A stretch of DNA of 64,000 nucleotides from Lampropedia puyangensis (GCF_004833285.1 NZ_STFG01000007.1:94720-158719), one strand, 5' to 3'. Positions 39,058 through 50,305 are shown, counted from the stretch's first letter. Program-made: numbers and translations. Notes: generated by a model not told the origin, from the letters alone.

Positions 39058-41184
39058 ATCAAGAACCCGTACATCCCCTTGCGCATACATTCCTAGCAAA
39101 CGCCTTCGGGTCATGGTTTGGCTGCTTCCATCAGGTGCGGTGAACATAAAGATGCTCTGATCAGGACTTACCCAGGTGAGCTGGGTTGGCGCAACGTCAC
39201 CACCGCCCAAAAGTAACCAACAGCCCATTCGCAAATCAGGCAACTCAGCCTCATCAGCACCCGGCCTCGCCTTGGGCCTCTGGCTCGCCTCCGGCAATTC
39301 AGCAGCCTGAGTGCCAATTAATCCATGCTGCGGCTCTACACCCATGGTAACTCTAGTTAAAAGTGGCAATTGCATGCCTGCTGCCCCTTGTGGCTTGCCA
39401 TCACCTGTGTCAGTGAGTGCTTTCTCTGGTGTTGCACCTATGTTAATAGCGGCCCCATTAGGAGATGCGTACAACAACTGCACCCCTCCTGTCTGAGCCT
39501 GCTCTGCGCTGGCTTCCTGCAGCGCCTGTCTATGCAGTTCCTTGAGCTTGGACACTGCTGCATCTACTTTTTCATGCTCAAGCCCAACGCTGAGTAAACC
39601 AGAGCGAAGCTCGTCATACATATTTTTAATAGCACGCAAGCTTTCAGGATTGGCAGTTCTAAATTGTCCTGCCTGGACACTACCCAAAAGGACTGGGACC
39701 AAGGAAAAGTACCCTTGAGGATCCACTCGAATCAACTCGGAAAACGAAAGCTGCACGGGGGCGGCACTGGCCTTGAGATAGCGTAACAATGACTTAGTGA
39801 TCACCTTGGCCCACGGCCCAGTCGCAAATGCTTGCACCCTGGCGTGCGCGGTGGAATAAAGCTCGTGTGCACGAATTCCTGCAATAACTTGCTCAAGCAC
39901 AGCATCTGTATTCCATTGCAACGTGCTGTCAATAACCTCTTGGTACTGATCTCCCCCCCCTGTCTGCAACGATATGAATGCCGCTTGAAAACGTTTGACC
40001 GAAGAGGCCTTAGTCAAATGTCCATCAGCAATCGCCGAGCGCAATGCTGTTGCAAAGGCAAGCAACGCCCCTTCATCGCCAACATTCAGCGCCCTTGAAC
40101 GCTTTTGAATTTCAGTCAGAAAAAGCCGTGCGGGATGGTCAGCATCGCGCAAAAAAGCCGGATCAGTTTGTACCAATTTGCGCAGCGCAGGCTGCAGCAA
40201 GGCCACCTGCTCTTTGATAGGCTGAAGCGGTGCCACAGCCTTCACAACATCAAGCATGAGTGCTTGGTACGTCAATGCACCAGTAGCAGCATTTGTTTGA
40301 GAAGCCTCTTTCACCGAGGACGAGAGATGCTCTGTGTCAGACTTCGTCGCAACCTGATCTGAGACATGGCTGCCCCCTGCATTTGAACCACTCGCTGCCA
40401 ATATGTACTGAGAGGACTGGTTGCCAAGAGCACTCAAAATCTCTTCTTTGGTGAGCAGGCGTTCAGTCTCTGTAGGCTGCTTTTTCTCCATAAAAGAGAG
40501 ATTGCCGTAGCCCGTCGTCATAGCGCCAAACGCTGTATTGCGTTTTTGCACTTGCTCTACACCCGCTTCAGACAGCTGCGTCACGACCAGCGAATATGTA
40601 CGCGAAAGGCTTGAGGTCACCGCAACGCCAAATTGTTTTACTAGGGCAATATTCGAAGCGTCATTACCTCCTTCAGTGCTGTAAACCATTTTCTGCATGG
40701 CCTGCAAATAGTTCTCTGGCCGCAACGGATTGCGATCACGACGCGCATACGTGTATCCCCTTGCTGCACTGACCAATCCATCCAGAGATTCCAAAATCGG
40801 CGCGACAGCTGCCTCCATAGTCCGGTTGGCATGCATTAACTCTGATTTAGCTTGAATAGAGAGGTTAGATACGGCATCAATACTACCTAAGCTGGAGATG
40901 ATGTCATCGTCTTGCGCAACCAAATCAAAATCCACTACCTCAGAGAAAGCCTCCAGCAGATATGCCGGGTATTGCTTAACCCAAAGATCATGACTCTTCT
41001 CTAAAAAGTGCAACGTTTGCACTGCAGTGGCCTGCTGCGCCGCACTACCCAAGGAGGGACTACTGGCTTGGGCAATACGCGCAGCCATATCGCGCAACAC
41101 GCGCCGCATCACCGCGTTGCTTTCATACAGAGCTGAGACAACGCCTTTTTTAAAAAGAGCCCAATGTTCTTCAGGTTGATGCAT
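39046..41184 (-). CDS. DUF1631-like protein of unknown function
   Basis: 712-residue, mostly helical, soluble-looking protein with no signal peptide. It resembles the DUF1631 family of beta/gammaproteobacteria: N-terminal helices, a central region with a helical-repeat look, and a short C-terminal beta domain (about 650-712; GCWLLLGGGDVAPTQLTWVSP). That C-terminal part recalls the PilZ-like tail seen in such proteins, which would suggest cyclic-di-GMP signalling, but the RxxxR motif of a true PilZ site is not evident here. ATG 41184 (MHQPEEHWALF) is chosen over a start 10 codons earlier. Confidence 0.6.
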   Translation of the reverse strand: MHQPEEHWALFKKGVVSALYESNAVMRRVLRDMAARIAQASSPSLGSAAQQATAVQTLHFLEKSHDLWVKQYPAYLLEAFSEVVDFDLVAQDDDIISSLGSIDAVSNLSIQAKSELMHANRTMEAAVAPILESLDGLVSAARGYTYARRDRNPLRPENYLQAMQKMVYSTEGGNDASNIALVKQFGVAVTSSLSRTYSLVVTQLSEAGVEQVQKRNTAFGAMTTGYGNLSFMEKKQPTETERLLTKEEILSALGNQSSQYILAASGSNAGGSHVSDQVATKSDTEHLSSSVKEASQTNAATGALTYQALMLDVVKAVAPLQPIKEQVALLQPALRKLVQTDPAFLRDADHPARLFLTEIQKRSRALNVGDEGALLAFATALRSAIADGHLTKASSVKRFQAAFISLQTGGGDQYQEVIDSTLQWNTDAVLEQVIAGIRAHELYSTAHARVQAFATGPWAKVITKSLLRYLKASAAPVQLSFSELIRVDPQGYFSLVPVLLGSVQAGQFRTANPESLRAIKNMYDELRSGLLSVGLEHEKVDAAVSKLKELHRQALQEASAEQAQTGGVQLLYASPNGAAINIGATPEKALTDTGDGKPQGAAGMQLPLLTRVTMGVEPQHGLIGTQAAELPEASQRPKARPGADEAELPDLRMGCWLLLGGGDVAPTQLTWVSPDQSIFMFTAPDGSSQTMTRRRLLGMYAQGDVRVLDSSA

Positions 41185-41333
41185 ACCAATCTCCCTTTGT
41201 CTACCCGATTGCACGCGACCTTCCCGCCATTAGTCAAAGGGGAGTCTTGCCACTCTCTTCAATCTCCCCCTTCTCGCGCACAACCTGTACGGTCAATGTG
41301 CGGCCGTTTTTCCTCTCCAGCCGCGCACAGATA

Positions 41334-42995
41334 TTACTTCAATGCTTTAAAACGTACGCGCTTGGGTTGCGCTGCCTCATCCCCCAAACGTTTGCGCTTA
41401 TCTGCCTCATACTCTTGGTAGTTTCCATCAAAAAACACCCACTGACTGTCCCCTTCAGCAGCAAGAATATGGGTTGCAATACGGTCCAAAAACCAGCGAT
41501 CATGGCTGATCACCAAAACCGTACCCGCATATTCCAACAATGCATCCTCCAGGGCGCGCAAGGTTTCCACATCCAAATCGTTTGAGGGCTCATCCAACAG
41601 CAAAACGTTGCCACCAGTCAGCAATGTCTTTGCAAGGTGCAAACGCCCGCGCTCACCACCGGAGAGATTGCCCACTTTCTTTTGCTGATCGCCTCCATTG
41701 AAATTGAAACGTCCTGCATAGGCACGGCTGGCCATCTGGAATTTGCCCACATTGATGATGTCCAAACCGCCAGAAATATCTTCCCAAACGGTTTTATCGT
41801 TAGCCAATTCATCACGTGTTTGGTCCACATAGGCCATTTGCACTGTTGGCCCAACATCAACCTCACCGCTATCGGGTTGCTCACGCCCAGCAATCAATTT
41901 GAACAGCGTTGATTTACCTGCACCGTTCGGACCAATGATACCGACGATAGCCCCTGCAGGAATATTGAAGCTCAGGTTATCGATGAGTACACGATCACCA
42001 AATGACTTGCTGACGTTTTTAAACTCAATCACCTTGGTGCCCAGACGTTCAGCCACAGGAATGAAAATTTCCTGCGTTTCATTGCGACGTTGGTACTCGT
42101 GATCAGACAACTCCTCAAAACGCGCAATACGAGCCTTGCTCTTGGCCTGACGGCCTTTGGCATTCTGACGCACCCATTCCAATTCTTTTCTCAGTGCCTT
42201 AGCGCGGGCTTCTTCACCCTTCTGCTCAGCCTCCAGGCGCGTTTGCTTTTGCGTCAACCAATCGCTGTAGTTGCCCTTGTAAGGAATGCCATGGCCACGA
42301 TCAAGCTCCAAAATCCACTCAGCGGCGTTGTCCAGGAAGTAACGATCATGGGTAATAGCCACCACCGTGCCAGAAAATCGTTGCAGGAACTGTTCCAACC
42401 AATCCACGCTTTCTGCATCCAAGTGGTTGGTTGGCTCGTCCAGCAACAACATATCAGGTTTGGAGAGCAGCAAGCGGCACAACGCAACACGGCGTTTCTC
42501 ACCACCGGAGAGATTGCCGATCTCAGCATCCCATGGCGGCAGGCGCAACGCATCTGCAGCAATTTCCAGTTGGTGCTCAGAATCAGTGCCAGCCGCAGCA
42601 ATCACCGCCTCCAAACGCGCCTGCTCGGCGGCCAGAGCATCAAAATCAGCATCGGGCTCAGCATACGCAGCGTAGACCTCTTCCAACTTGGACTTGGCTG
42701 CCATCACCTCGCCCATCGCCTCCTCCACACTTTGGCGCACCGTTTGTGAAGGATCGAGTTGGGGCTCTTGCGGCAAATAGCCAATTTTCAGACCAGGCAT
42801 TGGCAATGCCTCGCCATCAATCTCTTTATCGATACCAGCCATAATCTTGAGCAGACTGGACTTACCAGAACCATTCAGCCCTAGCACCCCAATTTTGGCG
42901 CCGGGAAAGAAGCTCAAAGAAATATCCTTCAGGATCTGACGCTTGGGGGGAACCGTTTTACTCACACGATTCATCGAATAGACGTACTGGGCCAT
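41334..42995 (-). CDS. ettA: Energy-dependent translational throttle protein EttA
   Basis: ABC-F protein that binds the ribosomal E site and gates translation by the ATP/ADP ratio. The 553 residues contain two ABC domains with Walker A GLNGSGKSSLL and GPNGAGKSTLF, signatures LSGGEKRRV and LSGGERGRL, and Walker B LLLDEPTNHLD and LLLDEPSNDLD. The EttA arm insert lies in the first domain, and a charged inter-domain linker (about 240-320) contacts tRNA. Near-standard length (E. coli 555). It is divergent from the rhlE-like gene. Confidence 0.95.
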   Translation of the reverse strand: MAQYVYSMNRVSKTVPPKRQILKDISLSFFPGAKIGVLGLNGSGKSSLLKIMAGIDKEIDGEALPMPGLKIGYLPQEPQLDPSQTVRQSVEEAMGEVMAAKSKLEEVYAAYAEPDADFDALAAEQARLEAVIAAAGTDSEHQLEIAADALRLPPWDAEIGNLSGGEKRRVALCRLLLSKPDMLLLDEPTNHLDAESVDWLEQFLQRFSGTVVAITHDRYFLDNAAEWILELDRGHGIPYKGNYSDWLTQKQTRLEAEQKGEEARAKALRKELEWVRQNAKGRQAKSKARIARFEELSDHEYQRRNETQEIFIPVAERLGTKVIEFKNVSKSFGDRVLIDNLSFNIPAGAIVGIIGPNGAGKSTLFKLIAGREQPDSGEVDVGPTVQMAYVDQTRDELANDKTVWEDISGGLDIINVGKFQMASRAYAGRFNFNGGDQQKKVGNLSGGERGRLHLAKTLLTGGNVLLLDEPSNDLDVETLRALEDALLEYAGTVLVISHDRWFLDRIATHILAAEGDSQWVFFDGNYQEYEADKRKRLGDEAAQPKRVRFKALK

Positions 42996-43340
42996 TTTCT
43001 AAAAATTCCTAAAAACACGCTGCAAACAACTTCTATCTCGCAGCAAAAGACGCATTATCGGCGCAAAAGCGCCTTAACACACAACACCGTGATGAATGCC
43101 TTCATCAATAAGGATAAGAACGATCATTCCCTTGGTGCTCAAAAAAGCTGCACAAACCAATAACTTATGCGAGAATGAAGGCGTTTTGGGTTTCAGTCGC
43201 CCAAAAACATGGTGATTTCGTAGCGTTGACATGGGCCCCGAGCCGCACAATTCTAAATAACAGCGCATATCGCCCGGTACTGAACAGCCCTCTTTCATCC
43301 TTTGGGTTGCGGGTAATAACCAAGAAGTCAGCACCTCTGA
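42996..43340. other. Divergent intergenic region, ettA / rhlE
   Basis: About 345 bases with no convincing gene. It includes a TTGACA at 43226-43231 with AT-rich candidates for -10 only at unusual spacing (19-20 bases), a GGCGC-AAAA-GCGCC hairpin at 43060-43073 and an inverted repeat GTTTTGGG (43183-43190) and CCCAAAAAC (43200-43208). The last two could shape the helicase mRNA leader or the ettA promoter region. Confidence 0.4.
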
Positions 43341-45257
43341 GTGCCTAACAATACAGTGACATTTGAATCTTTAAACCTGTCTGCCGACATCGTTTCGGCT
43401 GTGGCAGAGCTGGGCTATGTCCAGCCAACTCCTATTCAAGCCCAATCTATTCCACTCATTCTTGCCGGCCACGATTTGCTCGCAGGCGCCCAAACAGGCA
43501 CAGGAAAAACAGCAGCATTCACGCTGCCTTTACTGGAAATTCTCAGCCGCGAAGAATCCTCCACAGGGCACCGCCCAGTTCGCGCGTTGATTTTGACGCC
43601 GACCCGCGAATTGGCGGCTCAGATTGATGACAACATCAAAGCCTACAGCAAGAACTTGAAGGTGCATTCCACCGTCATTTTTGGTGGTGTGGGCATGACC
43701 CCGCAAATCAACCGAATCAAGAAAGGCGTGGATATTCTGGTGGCAACGCCAGGGCGCTTACTCGATCTGCACGGTCAAGGGCATGTGGATCTCAGCTCTG
43801 TGCGATTTTTGGTGCTCGATGAAGCAGACCGTATGCTAGACATGGGCTTCATCCACGATGTTCGCAAAGTATTGGCGCTACTGCCAACACAAAAACAATC
43901 GCTGCTGTTCTCCGCAACTTTCAGCGACGAAATCAAGCAACTAGCTAATGGCTTACTGCACAACCCGCAGCACATTCAGGTCACGCCACCGAATACCACC
44001 GTGCAACGCATCAGCCAAGTCATCTATCCAGTTGGGCGACAAAAGAAAAAGGCAGCGCTGCTCCACATCATTACCAGTAAGGAATGGAGCCAGGTGCTGG
44101 TTTTTACACGCACCAAATTCGGCGCCAACCATGTTGCAGAATTCCTCAATAAAAATGGGGTCTCCGCCATGGCACTGCACGGCAACAAGAGTCAGTCTGC
44201 CAGAACTCAGGCACTGTCAAGTTTCAAGTCTGGCGAGTTGCGCGTGTTGGTCGCAACCGACATTGCCGCGCGCGGGATCGACATTGATGAACTGCCGCAT
44301 GTCGTGAACTATGAAATCCCTAACGTGTCCGAGGACTACGTTCATCGGATTGGTCGCACAGGCCGCGCAGGCAATGAAGGCCATGCAGTCAGCTTGGTGT
44401 GCCTAGATGAAGAAGGCTTCATGATGGAAATTGAGCGCTTCACCAAACAGGAAATTCCAGTTGAAATCATGCCGGAATTTGGCCCTGAAGCCGATGAAGT
44501 GCCCGAGCCGATTGCCATGGGCAGGCAAACACTGTGGGGCGGAGCAGGAAAACCGCCAAGCCGCGACGTTATGCAGGCAGCCGCCAAAGCGGCGCGCAAA
44601 GAAATGATGGAGCGCATTAACGCCAAAAAATCGACCAAACCCGCACGCAAAAAAACTGCCAATAACGCGACAGGAGCTCAGCACGACGCCACAGCAGAAG
44701 CAAACAATAGCGGCGAATCCATTGCCAATTCTGCCGAACAACGCAGACCGCTGGACGCTGATGGCAACCCCATCAAACGGCGCAATCGCTTCCGCGCAGG
44801 AAAAAATGGTCGCGGGCCCCGCACACAGAATTCAGATGGCACTGCAACAGCAGGCGATACACCGCATCGCAATACGGCTCCAGCAGGCGGGCAAAACACC
44901 CCTCGCACCAACAATACGCATAAACCTCCGCGCCAAAACAACAAGCCGCGCCAAGGGGGCAATGGCAACAGTCAACCCCAACAGCAACGCTCGCGTGAAC
45001 CGATGCTACGCGCCGATGCGCATTTGGGCACGCAAACAGGTTTTTCTCTCGCGCCTGCACAGCGGGGAGACAGTGGTCGCCAGCCAGACCCCATGCGCAC
45101 CAGTGTAGACAGCATGGCTGAGCGTGGCCGCCGGGGAGGCAATGGCGGCGGTGGCAACCGCAATCGCAACCGCTCTGGTGGTGGAAACAAAGGCAGTGGC
45201 GGTATTTCGCCGCTGCAGCATAGCGGTATGGCTATTGCTGGGCGCCGTCGCCCATAA
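43341..45257 (+). CDS. rhlE: DEAD-box RNA helicase, RhlE-like
   Basis: 638-residue ATP-dependent RNA helicase. The core (about 1-380) has the Q motif ([10 protein letters not shown]), AQTGTGKT near residue 52, [18 protein letters not shown] near 160, SAT and [10 protein letters not shown]. The tail (400-638) is rich in Asn, Arg, Gln and Gly, low in complexity and ends in a conserved-looking [14 protein letters not shown] stop codon lies directly before GTG 43341, so the protein starts at this GTG or a second GTG at 43356. The tail probably binds RNA non-specifically. Confidence 0.92.
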   Translation: MPNNTVTFESLNLSADIVSAVAELGYVQPTPIQAQSIPLILAGHDLLAGAQTGTGKTAAFTLPLLEILSREESSTGHRPVRALILTPTRELAAQIDDNIKAYSKNLKVHSTVIFGGVGMTPQINRIKKGVDILVATPGRLLDLHGQGHVDLSSVRFLVLDEADRMLDMGFIHDVRKVLALLPTQKQSLLFSATFSDEIKQLANGLLHNPQHIQVTPPNTTVQRISQVIYPVGRQKKKAALLHIITSKEWSQVLVFTRTKFGANHVAEFLNKNGVSAMALHGNKSQSARTQALSSFKSGELRVLVATDIAARGIDIDELPHVVNYEIPNVSEDYVHRIGRTGRAGNEGHAVSLVCLDEEGFMMEIERFTKQEIPVEIMPEFGPEADEVPEPIAMGRQTLWGGAGKPPSRDVMQAAAKAARKEMMERINAKKSTKPARKKTANNATGAQHDATAEANNSGESIANSAEQRRPLDADGNPIKRRNRFRAGKNGRGPRTQNSDGTATAGDTPHRNTAPAGGQNTPRTNNTHKPPRQNNKPRQGGNGNSQPQQQRSREPMLRADAHLGTQTGFSLAPAQRGDSGRQPDPMRTSVDSMAERGRRGGNGGGGNRNRNRSGGGNKGSGGISPLQHSGMAIAGRRRP

Positions 45258-45262
45258 TGCAC

Positions 45263-45294
45263 CTGTGAGGCAAATCGAGAGAAACGCCTCACAG
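45263..45294 (+). terminator. Hairpin after rhlE
   Basis: Perfect 9-base stem CTGTGAGGC (45263-45271) and GCCTCACAG (45286-45294), loop 14, starting six bases past the stop. There is no T run, so it may protect the 3' end or act with Rho. Confidence 0.5.
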
Positions 45295-45474
45295 ACTCGA
45301 TAGGCCATGGCCTTGTGGTGTTCATACATCCAGGCTCGGCCTTGAACAGATTTAATTAACTCTGCATGGCCTGATTTCACTGCCTATGTAACGTGTACTT
45401 GAAAACGACGCCCAAACGCAAGCGGTTCCAACAGTTTTTATACTGTTCACCGGAGCGCCTAAGCGCAACTCCCT

Positions 45475-46818
45475 ATGCTGTCTGCCCCCCAAAGCCTGCT
45501 TTTAATCATCGCACTGATTGCAGCCAGTGCCTTTTTCTCTCTGGCAGAAATGTCGCTTGCTGCGTCACGGCGCATTCGCCTGCGACAGTTGGCTGCAGAC
45601 GGGGACCCTCGTGCACCACGCGTAGTGCAAATGCAAGAACAACCAGGTGACTATTTCACGGTTGTGCAAATTGCACAAAACGGTGTAGCCATCATGGGGG
45701 GGATTGTGGGCGAGGGTGCATTCAGTCCATTCATCACCAACTTACTGAGCCACTGGTTTGCAGCTTCCACAGCGCAAACACTAGGGTTTCTTTGCTCGTT
45801 CTTATTGGTCACCTCACTGTTCATTCTTTTTGCCGATATCGTCCCCAAACGGATGGGAATGGCAGACCCTGAAAAACAAGCCATGCGCGTGTATGGACTG
45901 ATGCAGTTTTTCATGACAGTGCTCAAGCCTTTGGTATGGCTCTACAGTAAAAGCAGTGACGCTATCTTTCGCTTACTTGGCATGAATGCGCTGCGAGACG
46001 AACGCATTACATCGGACGACATTCTGGCCATGGCTGAGGCCAGTACCCAAGCAGGCGGCTTGGCACAAAGCGAACAACGCGTGATCGCCAACTTGTTTGA
46101 CCTCGACAGCCGACTGGTAACCAGCGCAATGACCTCGCGTGACCGCATTGCGTTTTTCCTGCAAAACGATACCGATGCGTTGATCCGTGCCCGCATTGCC
46201 GAAGAGCCCTACTCCACCTACCCGGTGTGCGATAGGGACATTGATCACGTAATTGGCTATGTCGATGCCAAAGACTTGTTCCAACGCGCACTCAACAACC
46301 AAGCTATCTCACTGAAAACTGACGACCTGATTCACAAAGTACTGGTGATTCCTGACCGTCTTTCCCTAACTGAAACTTTAGACCAGTTTCGCCAGGCGCA
46401 AGAAGACTTTGCCGTGGTAGTCAATGAATACAGCTTGGTCGTCGGTGTGGTCACACTCAACGACGTAATGAGTACGGTAATGGGCGACTTGATTGGTCCT
46501 GACGACGAAGAATTGATTGTCCAGCGCGACACCAATTCTTGGCTAATCGACGGTATCACCCCGATTGAAGACGTTGTGCATGCCTTGACCATCGACGAAT
46601 TCCCCCATTTTGAAGACTACGACACGCTCGCGGGTTTTCTAATGGTGATGCTGCGGCGAATCCCTAGACGAACAGACTCCGTTAACTGGGGCGGTTATAA
46701 ATTCGAAGTGATGGACGTGGACAGCTACCGCATCGACCAGGTCTTGGTCACCCGCATCCAGCCGCAAGGTGAAGACAAGACTAGCTCGCTCAGTGCACCG
46801 TCTGCACCTACACATTAA
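45475..46818 (+). CDS. CNNM/CorC-HlyC family membrane protein
   Basis: 447-residue UPF0053-type protein, linked in other bacteria to cation (Mg/Co or polyamine) efflux. It has an N-terminal CNNM transmembrane domain (four hydrophobic segments to about 165, with FADIVPKRMGM), two CBS domains (about 210-330; CDRDIDHVIGYVDAKDLF and VVNEYSLVVGVVTLNDVM) and a C-terminal CorC/HlyC small domain (about 350-435). The start at 45475 gives MLSAPQSLLLII. Domain order matches PaeA/YtfL-like proteins. The 217-base leader carries the rhlE hairpin. Confidence 0.87.
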   Translation: MLSAPQSLLLIIALIAASAFFSLAEMSLAASRRIRLRQLAADGDPRAPRVVQMQEQPGDYFTVVQIAQNGVAIMGGIVGEGAFSPFITNLLSHWFAASTAQTLGFLCSFLLVTSLFILFADIVPKRMGMADPEKQAMRVYGLMQFFMTVLKPLVWLYSKSSDAIFRLLGMNALRDERITSDDILAMAEASTQAGGLAQSEQRVIANLFDLDSRLVTSAMTSRDRIAFFLQNDTDALIRARIAEEPYSTYPVCDRDIDHVIGYVDAKDLFQRALNNQAISLKTDDLIHKVLVIPDRLSLTETLDQFRQAQEDFAVVVNEYSLVVGVVTLNDVMSTVMGDLIGPDDEELIVQRDTNSWLIDGITPIEDVVHALTIDEFPHFEDYDTLAGFLMVMLRRIPRRTDSVNWGGYKFEVMDVDSYRIDQVLVTRIQPQGEDKTSSLSAPSAPTH

Positions 46819-46871
46819 CCACGGTGTCAACTCAGTAGCCCAGTCGAAACAGCGCGGCGATCAGCTAGCGA

Positions 46872-47663
46872 TCAAACTTCAAGCAACCAGTCTGAACGAT
46901 ACGCTTGCCGCTCCTGCGGCTTGGGGTAGCCCACTGGATTGGCCATAACATGACAGCCGTTATGCACATAGTCCACATGGCAGTGCAAGTGCCCATGCAA
47001 CCATGCATCAGCATTGCTGAGCAGACCATCCCACGCATTGCAAAAACCAGCCGTTCCGGGCACTACACCATACCGCGGGTCTGCACTGCGAAGTGAAGGA
47101 GCGAAGTGGCTCACCACCACGGTTTGGCCCTCAAAAGGTAAGGCCAGTTGCGCCTCTAACCAAGCATACGATTGCAAGGCCAAGCTGCGCATTTGCCGCG
47201 CCCAAAACGGTCTTCCATGGCGGCTAATTTGCATACGGGGCATATAAAAATTGGCCGCCCGCATGGCTTTGCTCCGCTGCAGTCTGCGCACCTGGGCATT
47301 GGCATTCGGTGGCACCAGAGCATCAAAATCCGCCCAAAGCGTAGCCCCTATCCATCGCACACCAGCATGTACCAAGACTTGATGCTCTAACCAAGTAATA
47401 GCCAACTCGTGACATAAACGCTTTAATTGCGCTTGCGTAGCATCAAAATCCCCATCGTCGTATTCGTGGTTGCCCGGAACATAGAGCACTGGGACAGGCC
47501 AACCATTCAAAGGTGAGAAATAGTCCAGTCCAAAAGATCCAGAACCAAAGTGACGCGACGCAATATCCCCAGCCAACACCAACAATTGGGCCCCTGGCAA
47601 TGGCCTGGGAACAAAGCCTGGATCGCTGTCACAGTGCAAATCAGAAATTAGCTGAATATGCAT
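46872..47663 (-). CDS. Calcineurin-like metallophosphoesterase
   Basis: 263-residue two-metal phosphoesterase. Motifs in order: SDLHCD (DxH) near 8, LAGDI, PGNHEYDD, SHFAPS and HGHLHCHVDY. Substrate not predictable; related proteins act on small phosphodiesters. It is the last gene of a leftward group proS-lytic transglycosylase-phosphoesterase, 21 bases after its neighbour. Confidence 0.87.
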   Translation of the reverse strand: MHIQLISDLHCDSDPGFVPRPLPGAQLLVLAGDIASRHFGSGSFGLDYFSPLNGWPVPVLYVPGNHEYDDGDFDATQAQLKRLCHELAITWLEHQVLVHAGVRWIGATLWADFDALVPPNANAQVRRLQRSKAMRAANFYMPRMQISRHGRPFWARQMRSLALQSYAWLEAQLALPFEGQTVVVSHFAPSLRSADPRYGVVPGTAGFCNAWDGLLSNADAWLHGHLHCHVDYVHNGCHVMANPVGYPKPQERQAYRSDWLLEV

Positions 47664-47684
47664 ACCGGTGACTGATCGCCCACA

Positions 47685-48512
47685 TCAAGAATCGGCATTC
47701 TGTGCTGCGACAGCCGGCTGCTGTACTGGCGGTTTTCGTACGTCCTCTGCTGCTGATGGACTCACAGTCTGCAGCGCCTCCACCACCGGTGGGGCACCGG
47801 GGTCTTCAAACTCCCAAAACTTCTGAGCGGCCAGTACAGCATTGGGGTAAGTGGCACGCCCTCGGCTACCGTTATAACGCCCCAGGGCCATGAATACATC
47901 GCCTTTTTCAATATCCAAGTAATGTCGCAAAATCACATTGCCAAAACGCAAATTGGTTTGCATGTGAAACAGTTTTGACGCATCGCTATCGCCAATAACA
48001 CGCGTCCAAAATGGCATGATCTGCATGAAACCGCGCGCGCCAGCGTAAGAAATTACATGCTTGCGAAAACCGCTCTCTACTTGAATCAACCCCAATACCA
48101 TGGCCACATCCAAGCCCGCGCGCTTGCTCTCATACCACACGGTTTGTAAAAACTCATGCCGCATGGCAACATTGGGCATGCGTTTGGCTAACTTTTCGCT
48201 CGTGGCAGTCAACCAGCGCAAATAAGCCAAGCGACTCGCGGTATTGGTGAATATAGGTTCTGGTGGCGTCGCATTGGCAATAGCGGCCTGCAAGGCTGAG
48301 CGCACAGAGTCAACCAACGGCTCTTCCAACTGCTGAGCGTGGGCATTAGGAATGCCCACCAAACCGAGCCACAAGACGGATATGACCAAGCAGTTGCGCA
48401 GTGCAGACCTTCGTACCGATAGGATAGAGAGACCAAATGCATGCAGGCAAGCAACAGCAATGGTCTGGCCTATACCAGCCGTGTTGCATGCTTGTCTACT
48501 GTTTTGCACCAT
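47685..48512 (-). CDS. Secreted lytic transglycosylase (SLT domain)
   Basis: 275-residue protein with a long N-terminal export signal (hydrophobic stretch at about 43-54, cleavage near AHA) and an SLT domain at about 130-230. The catalytic Glu is in LIQVESGFRKHV, and GARGFMQIMPFW and MALGRYNGSRG follow. ATG 48512 has AGGG upstream; a later TTG near the signal core is an alternative. It sits 47 bases after proS, a pairing seen in other Burkholderiales. Confidence 0.87.
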   Translation of the reverse strand: MVQNSRQACNTAGIGQTIAVACLHAFGLSILSVRRSALRNCLVISVLWLGLVGIPNAHAQQLEEPLVDSVRSALQAAIANATPPEPIFTNTASRLAYLRWLTATSEKLAKRMPNVAMRHEFLQTVWYESKRAGLDVAMVLGLIQVESGFRKHVISYAGARGFMQIMPFWTRVIGDSDASKLFHMQTNLRFGNVILRHYLDIEKGDVFMALGRYNGSRGRATYPNAVLAAQKFWEFEDPGAPPVVEALQTVSPSAAEDVRKPPVQQPAVAAQNADS

Positions 48513-48559
48513 ACAAACCCTACATCATCGTGCGCGTAACAAATACGCCCAACCAGCCA

Positions 48560-50305
48560 TTAAAAGACACCCTGCTCTCGCAAGAAGGCATCCACATCCG
48601 TCAATGCTACCTTTTGTGACTCGGTTTGGCGACGATGTTGATACTCTAGTTGACCTTCATTGAGATTCCGTTCCGAAATGACGACACGGTGAGGCACGCC
48701 GATCAATTCCCAGTCAGCAAACATCGCCCCCGGACGTCCACCACGGTCATCCAAAATCACATCCACGCCAGCTGATTGCAATTGCGCATGCAACTGCTGC
48801 GCCGCCTCACGAACCGGCTCACTACGGTCCATGCCAATAGGACAAATGACCAACGTGAAGGGCGCAATCGCATCAGGCCAAATGATGCCGCGTTCATCAT
48901 GGTTTTGCTCAACCGCCGCTGCCGGCAGGCGCGAAACACCAATGCCATAGCACCCCATCTCAAACAATGCCGGTTTGCCTGTTTCATCAAGAAACGTAGC
49001 ATTCATGGCCTTGCTGTATTTGGTGCCCAAGTAAAAGATGTGCCCAACTTCAATGCCCCGCTCAATCGCCAACAACCCTTTGCCGTCTGGGGAGCGATCC
49101 CCCACCACCACATTGCGCACATCGGCGACGAAGTCAGGCTCAGGCAGATCTCGCCCCCAATTCACACCGGTGAAATGGAAGTCAGCCTCATTGGCGCCAC
49201 AAATCCAGTCACTCATGACTGCCACTTCGCGATCAGCCACAATCTTGACAGGCAGCTTCAAACCGATAGGCCCCAAGTACCCGGGTCTAGCGCCAAAATG
49301 AGCCACAATTTCTGTTTCAGTCGCGAAGCGAAAACCGGCGTCGAGCCCTTGGATTTTGCTGACCTTCACTTCATTCATGTCATGGTCGCCGCGCAGCAGC
49401 ACCAGCCAAACCTGAACGCCAGCAGGTTCACCTACCTCATCCACTGAATCAGTTGCCAACACCAACGACTTGACCGTCTTTTGCAGTGGCACCGACAAGA
49501 GTTGCGCCACGTCTGCACAAGTGCTCTTGCTTGGGGTTGGTGTCTTCGTTAAAGCAGCGCTGGCCTGGGCACGCGCTTGGGCAGGTGGCAATGCCTCTGC
49601 CTTTTCAATATTTGCGGCGTAATCACTCTCAGGGCAGTAGATGATCGCATCTTCACCGGTTGCCGCAATCACCTGAAACTCTTCACTCAAATCACCGCCA
49701 ATGGCGCCGCTGTCCGCGGCCACAGCACGATAACGCAAACCAAAGCGATCAAAAATCTGGCGGTACGCCTGTCGCATCGTCTGATAGCTCACTTGAGCTG
49801 CGGCGGGATCTTTGTCAAAGCTGTATGCATCCTTCATGATGAATTCGCGTCCGCGCATCAGGCCAAAGCGAGGGCGGCGTTCATCACGGAATTTGGTTTG
49901 AATCTGATAGAAATTGACGGGCAACTGCTTGTAGCTGCGCAATTCATTGCGAGCTACATCCGTCACGACCTCTTCACTAGTGGGTTGAATCACAAAATCA
50001 CGATCATGGCGGTCTTTGACGCGCAAAAGCTCTGCGCCCATTTTTTCAAAGCGGCCTGTTTCTTGCCACAGTTCACCTGGCTGCACCACGGGCATTGCCA
50101 TCTCAACCGCACCAGCGCGGTTCATTTCCTCACGCACGATGCGCTCAACCTTGTGCAGAACACGCAGGCCCATAGGCATGTAGTTGTAAATTCCTGCACT
50201 AACCCGGCGAATCAAGCCGGCGCGCATCATCAACTGATGGCTGACCACTTCCGCATCGGCTGGGGCTTCTTTATACGTGGAGACGAAGAAATTCGAGGCT
50301 TTCAT
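48560..50305 (-). CDS. proS: Prolyl-tRNA synthetase
   Basis: Class II synthetase charging tRNA-Pro, bacterial type with an inserted editing domain. The 581 residues include motif 2 ([17 protein letters not shown]), the INS editing domain (about 225-400) and a C-terminal anticodon-binding domain (LVICPIGM... onward). It begins [15 protein letters not shown], as is standard. It is divergent from nudH (125-base gap), which matches the known proS-nudH neighbourhood. Confidence 0.96.
   Translation of the reverse strand: MKASNFFVSTYKEAPADAEVVSHQLMMRAGLIRRVSAGIYNYMPMGLRVLHKVERIVREEMNRAGAVEMAMPVVQPGELWQETGRFEKMGAELLRVKDRHDRDFVIQPTSEEVVTDVARNELRSYKQLPVNFYQIQTKFRDERRPRFGLMRGREFIMKDAYSFDKDPAAAQVSYQTMRQAYRQIFDRFGLRYRAVAADSGAIGGDLSEEFQVIAATGEDAIIYCPESDYAANIEKAEALPPAQARAQASAALTKTPTPSKSTCADVAQLLSVPLQKTVKSLVLATDSVDEVGEPAGVQVWLVLLRGDHDMNEVKVSKIQGLDAGFRFATETEIVAHFGARPGYLGPIGLKLPVKIVADREVAVMSDWICGANEADFHFTGVNWGRDLPEPDFVADVRNVVVGDRSPDGKGLLAIERGIEVGHIFYLGTKYSKAMNATFLDETGKPALFEMGCYGIGVSRLPAAAVEQNHDERGIIWPDAIAPFTLVICPIGMDRSEPVREAAQQLHAQLQSAGVDVILDDRGGRPGAMFADWELIGVPHRVVISERNLNEGQLEYQHRRQTESQKVALTDVDAFLREQGVF

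Noticed and set aside
43074..43334. 86-codon minus-strand frame upstream of rhlE
   Set aside because: No recognisable family; it covers the expected divergent promoter region.
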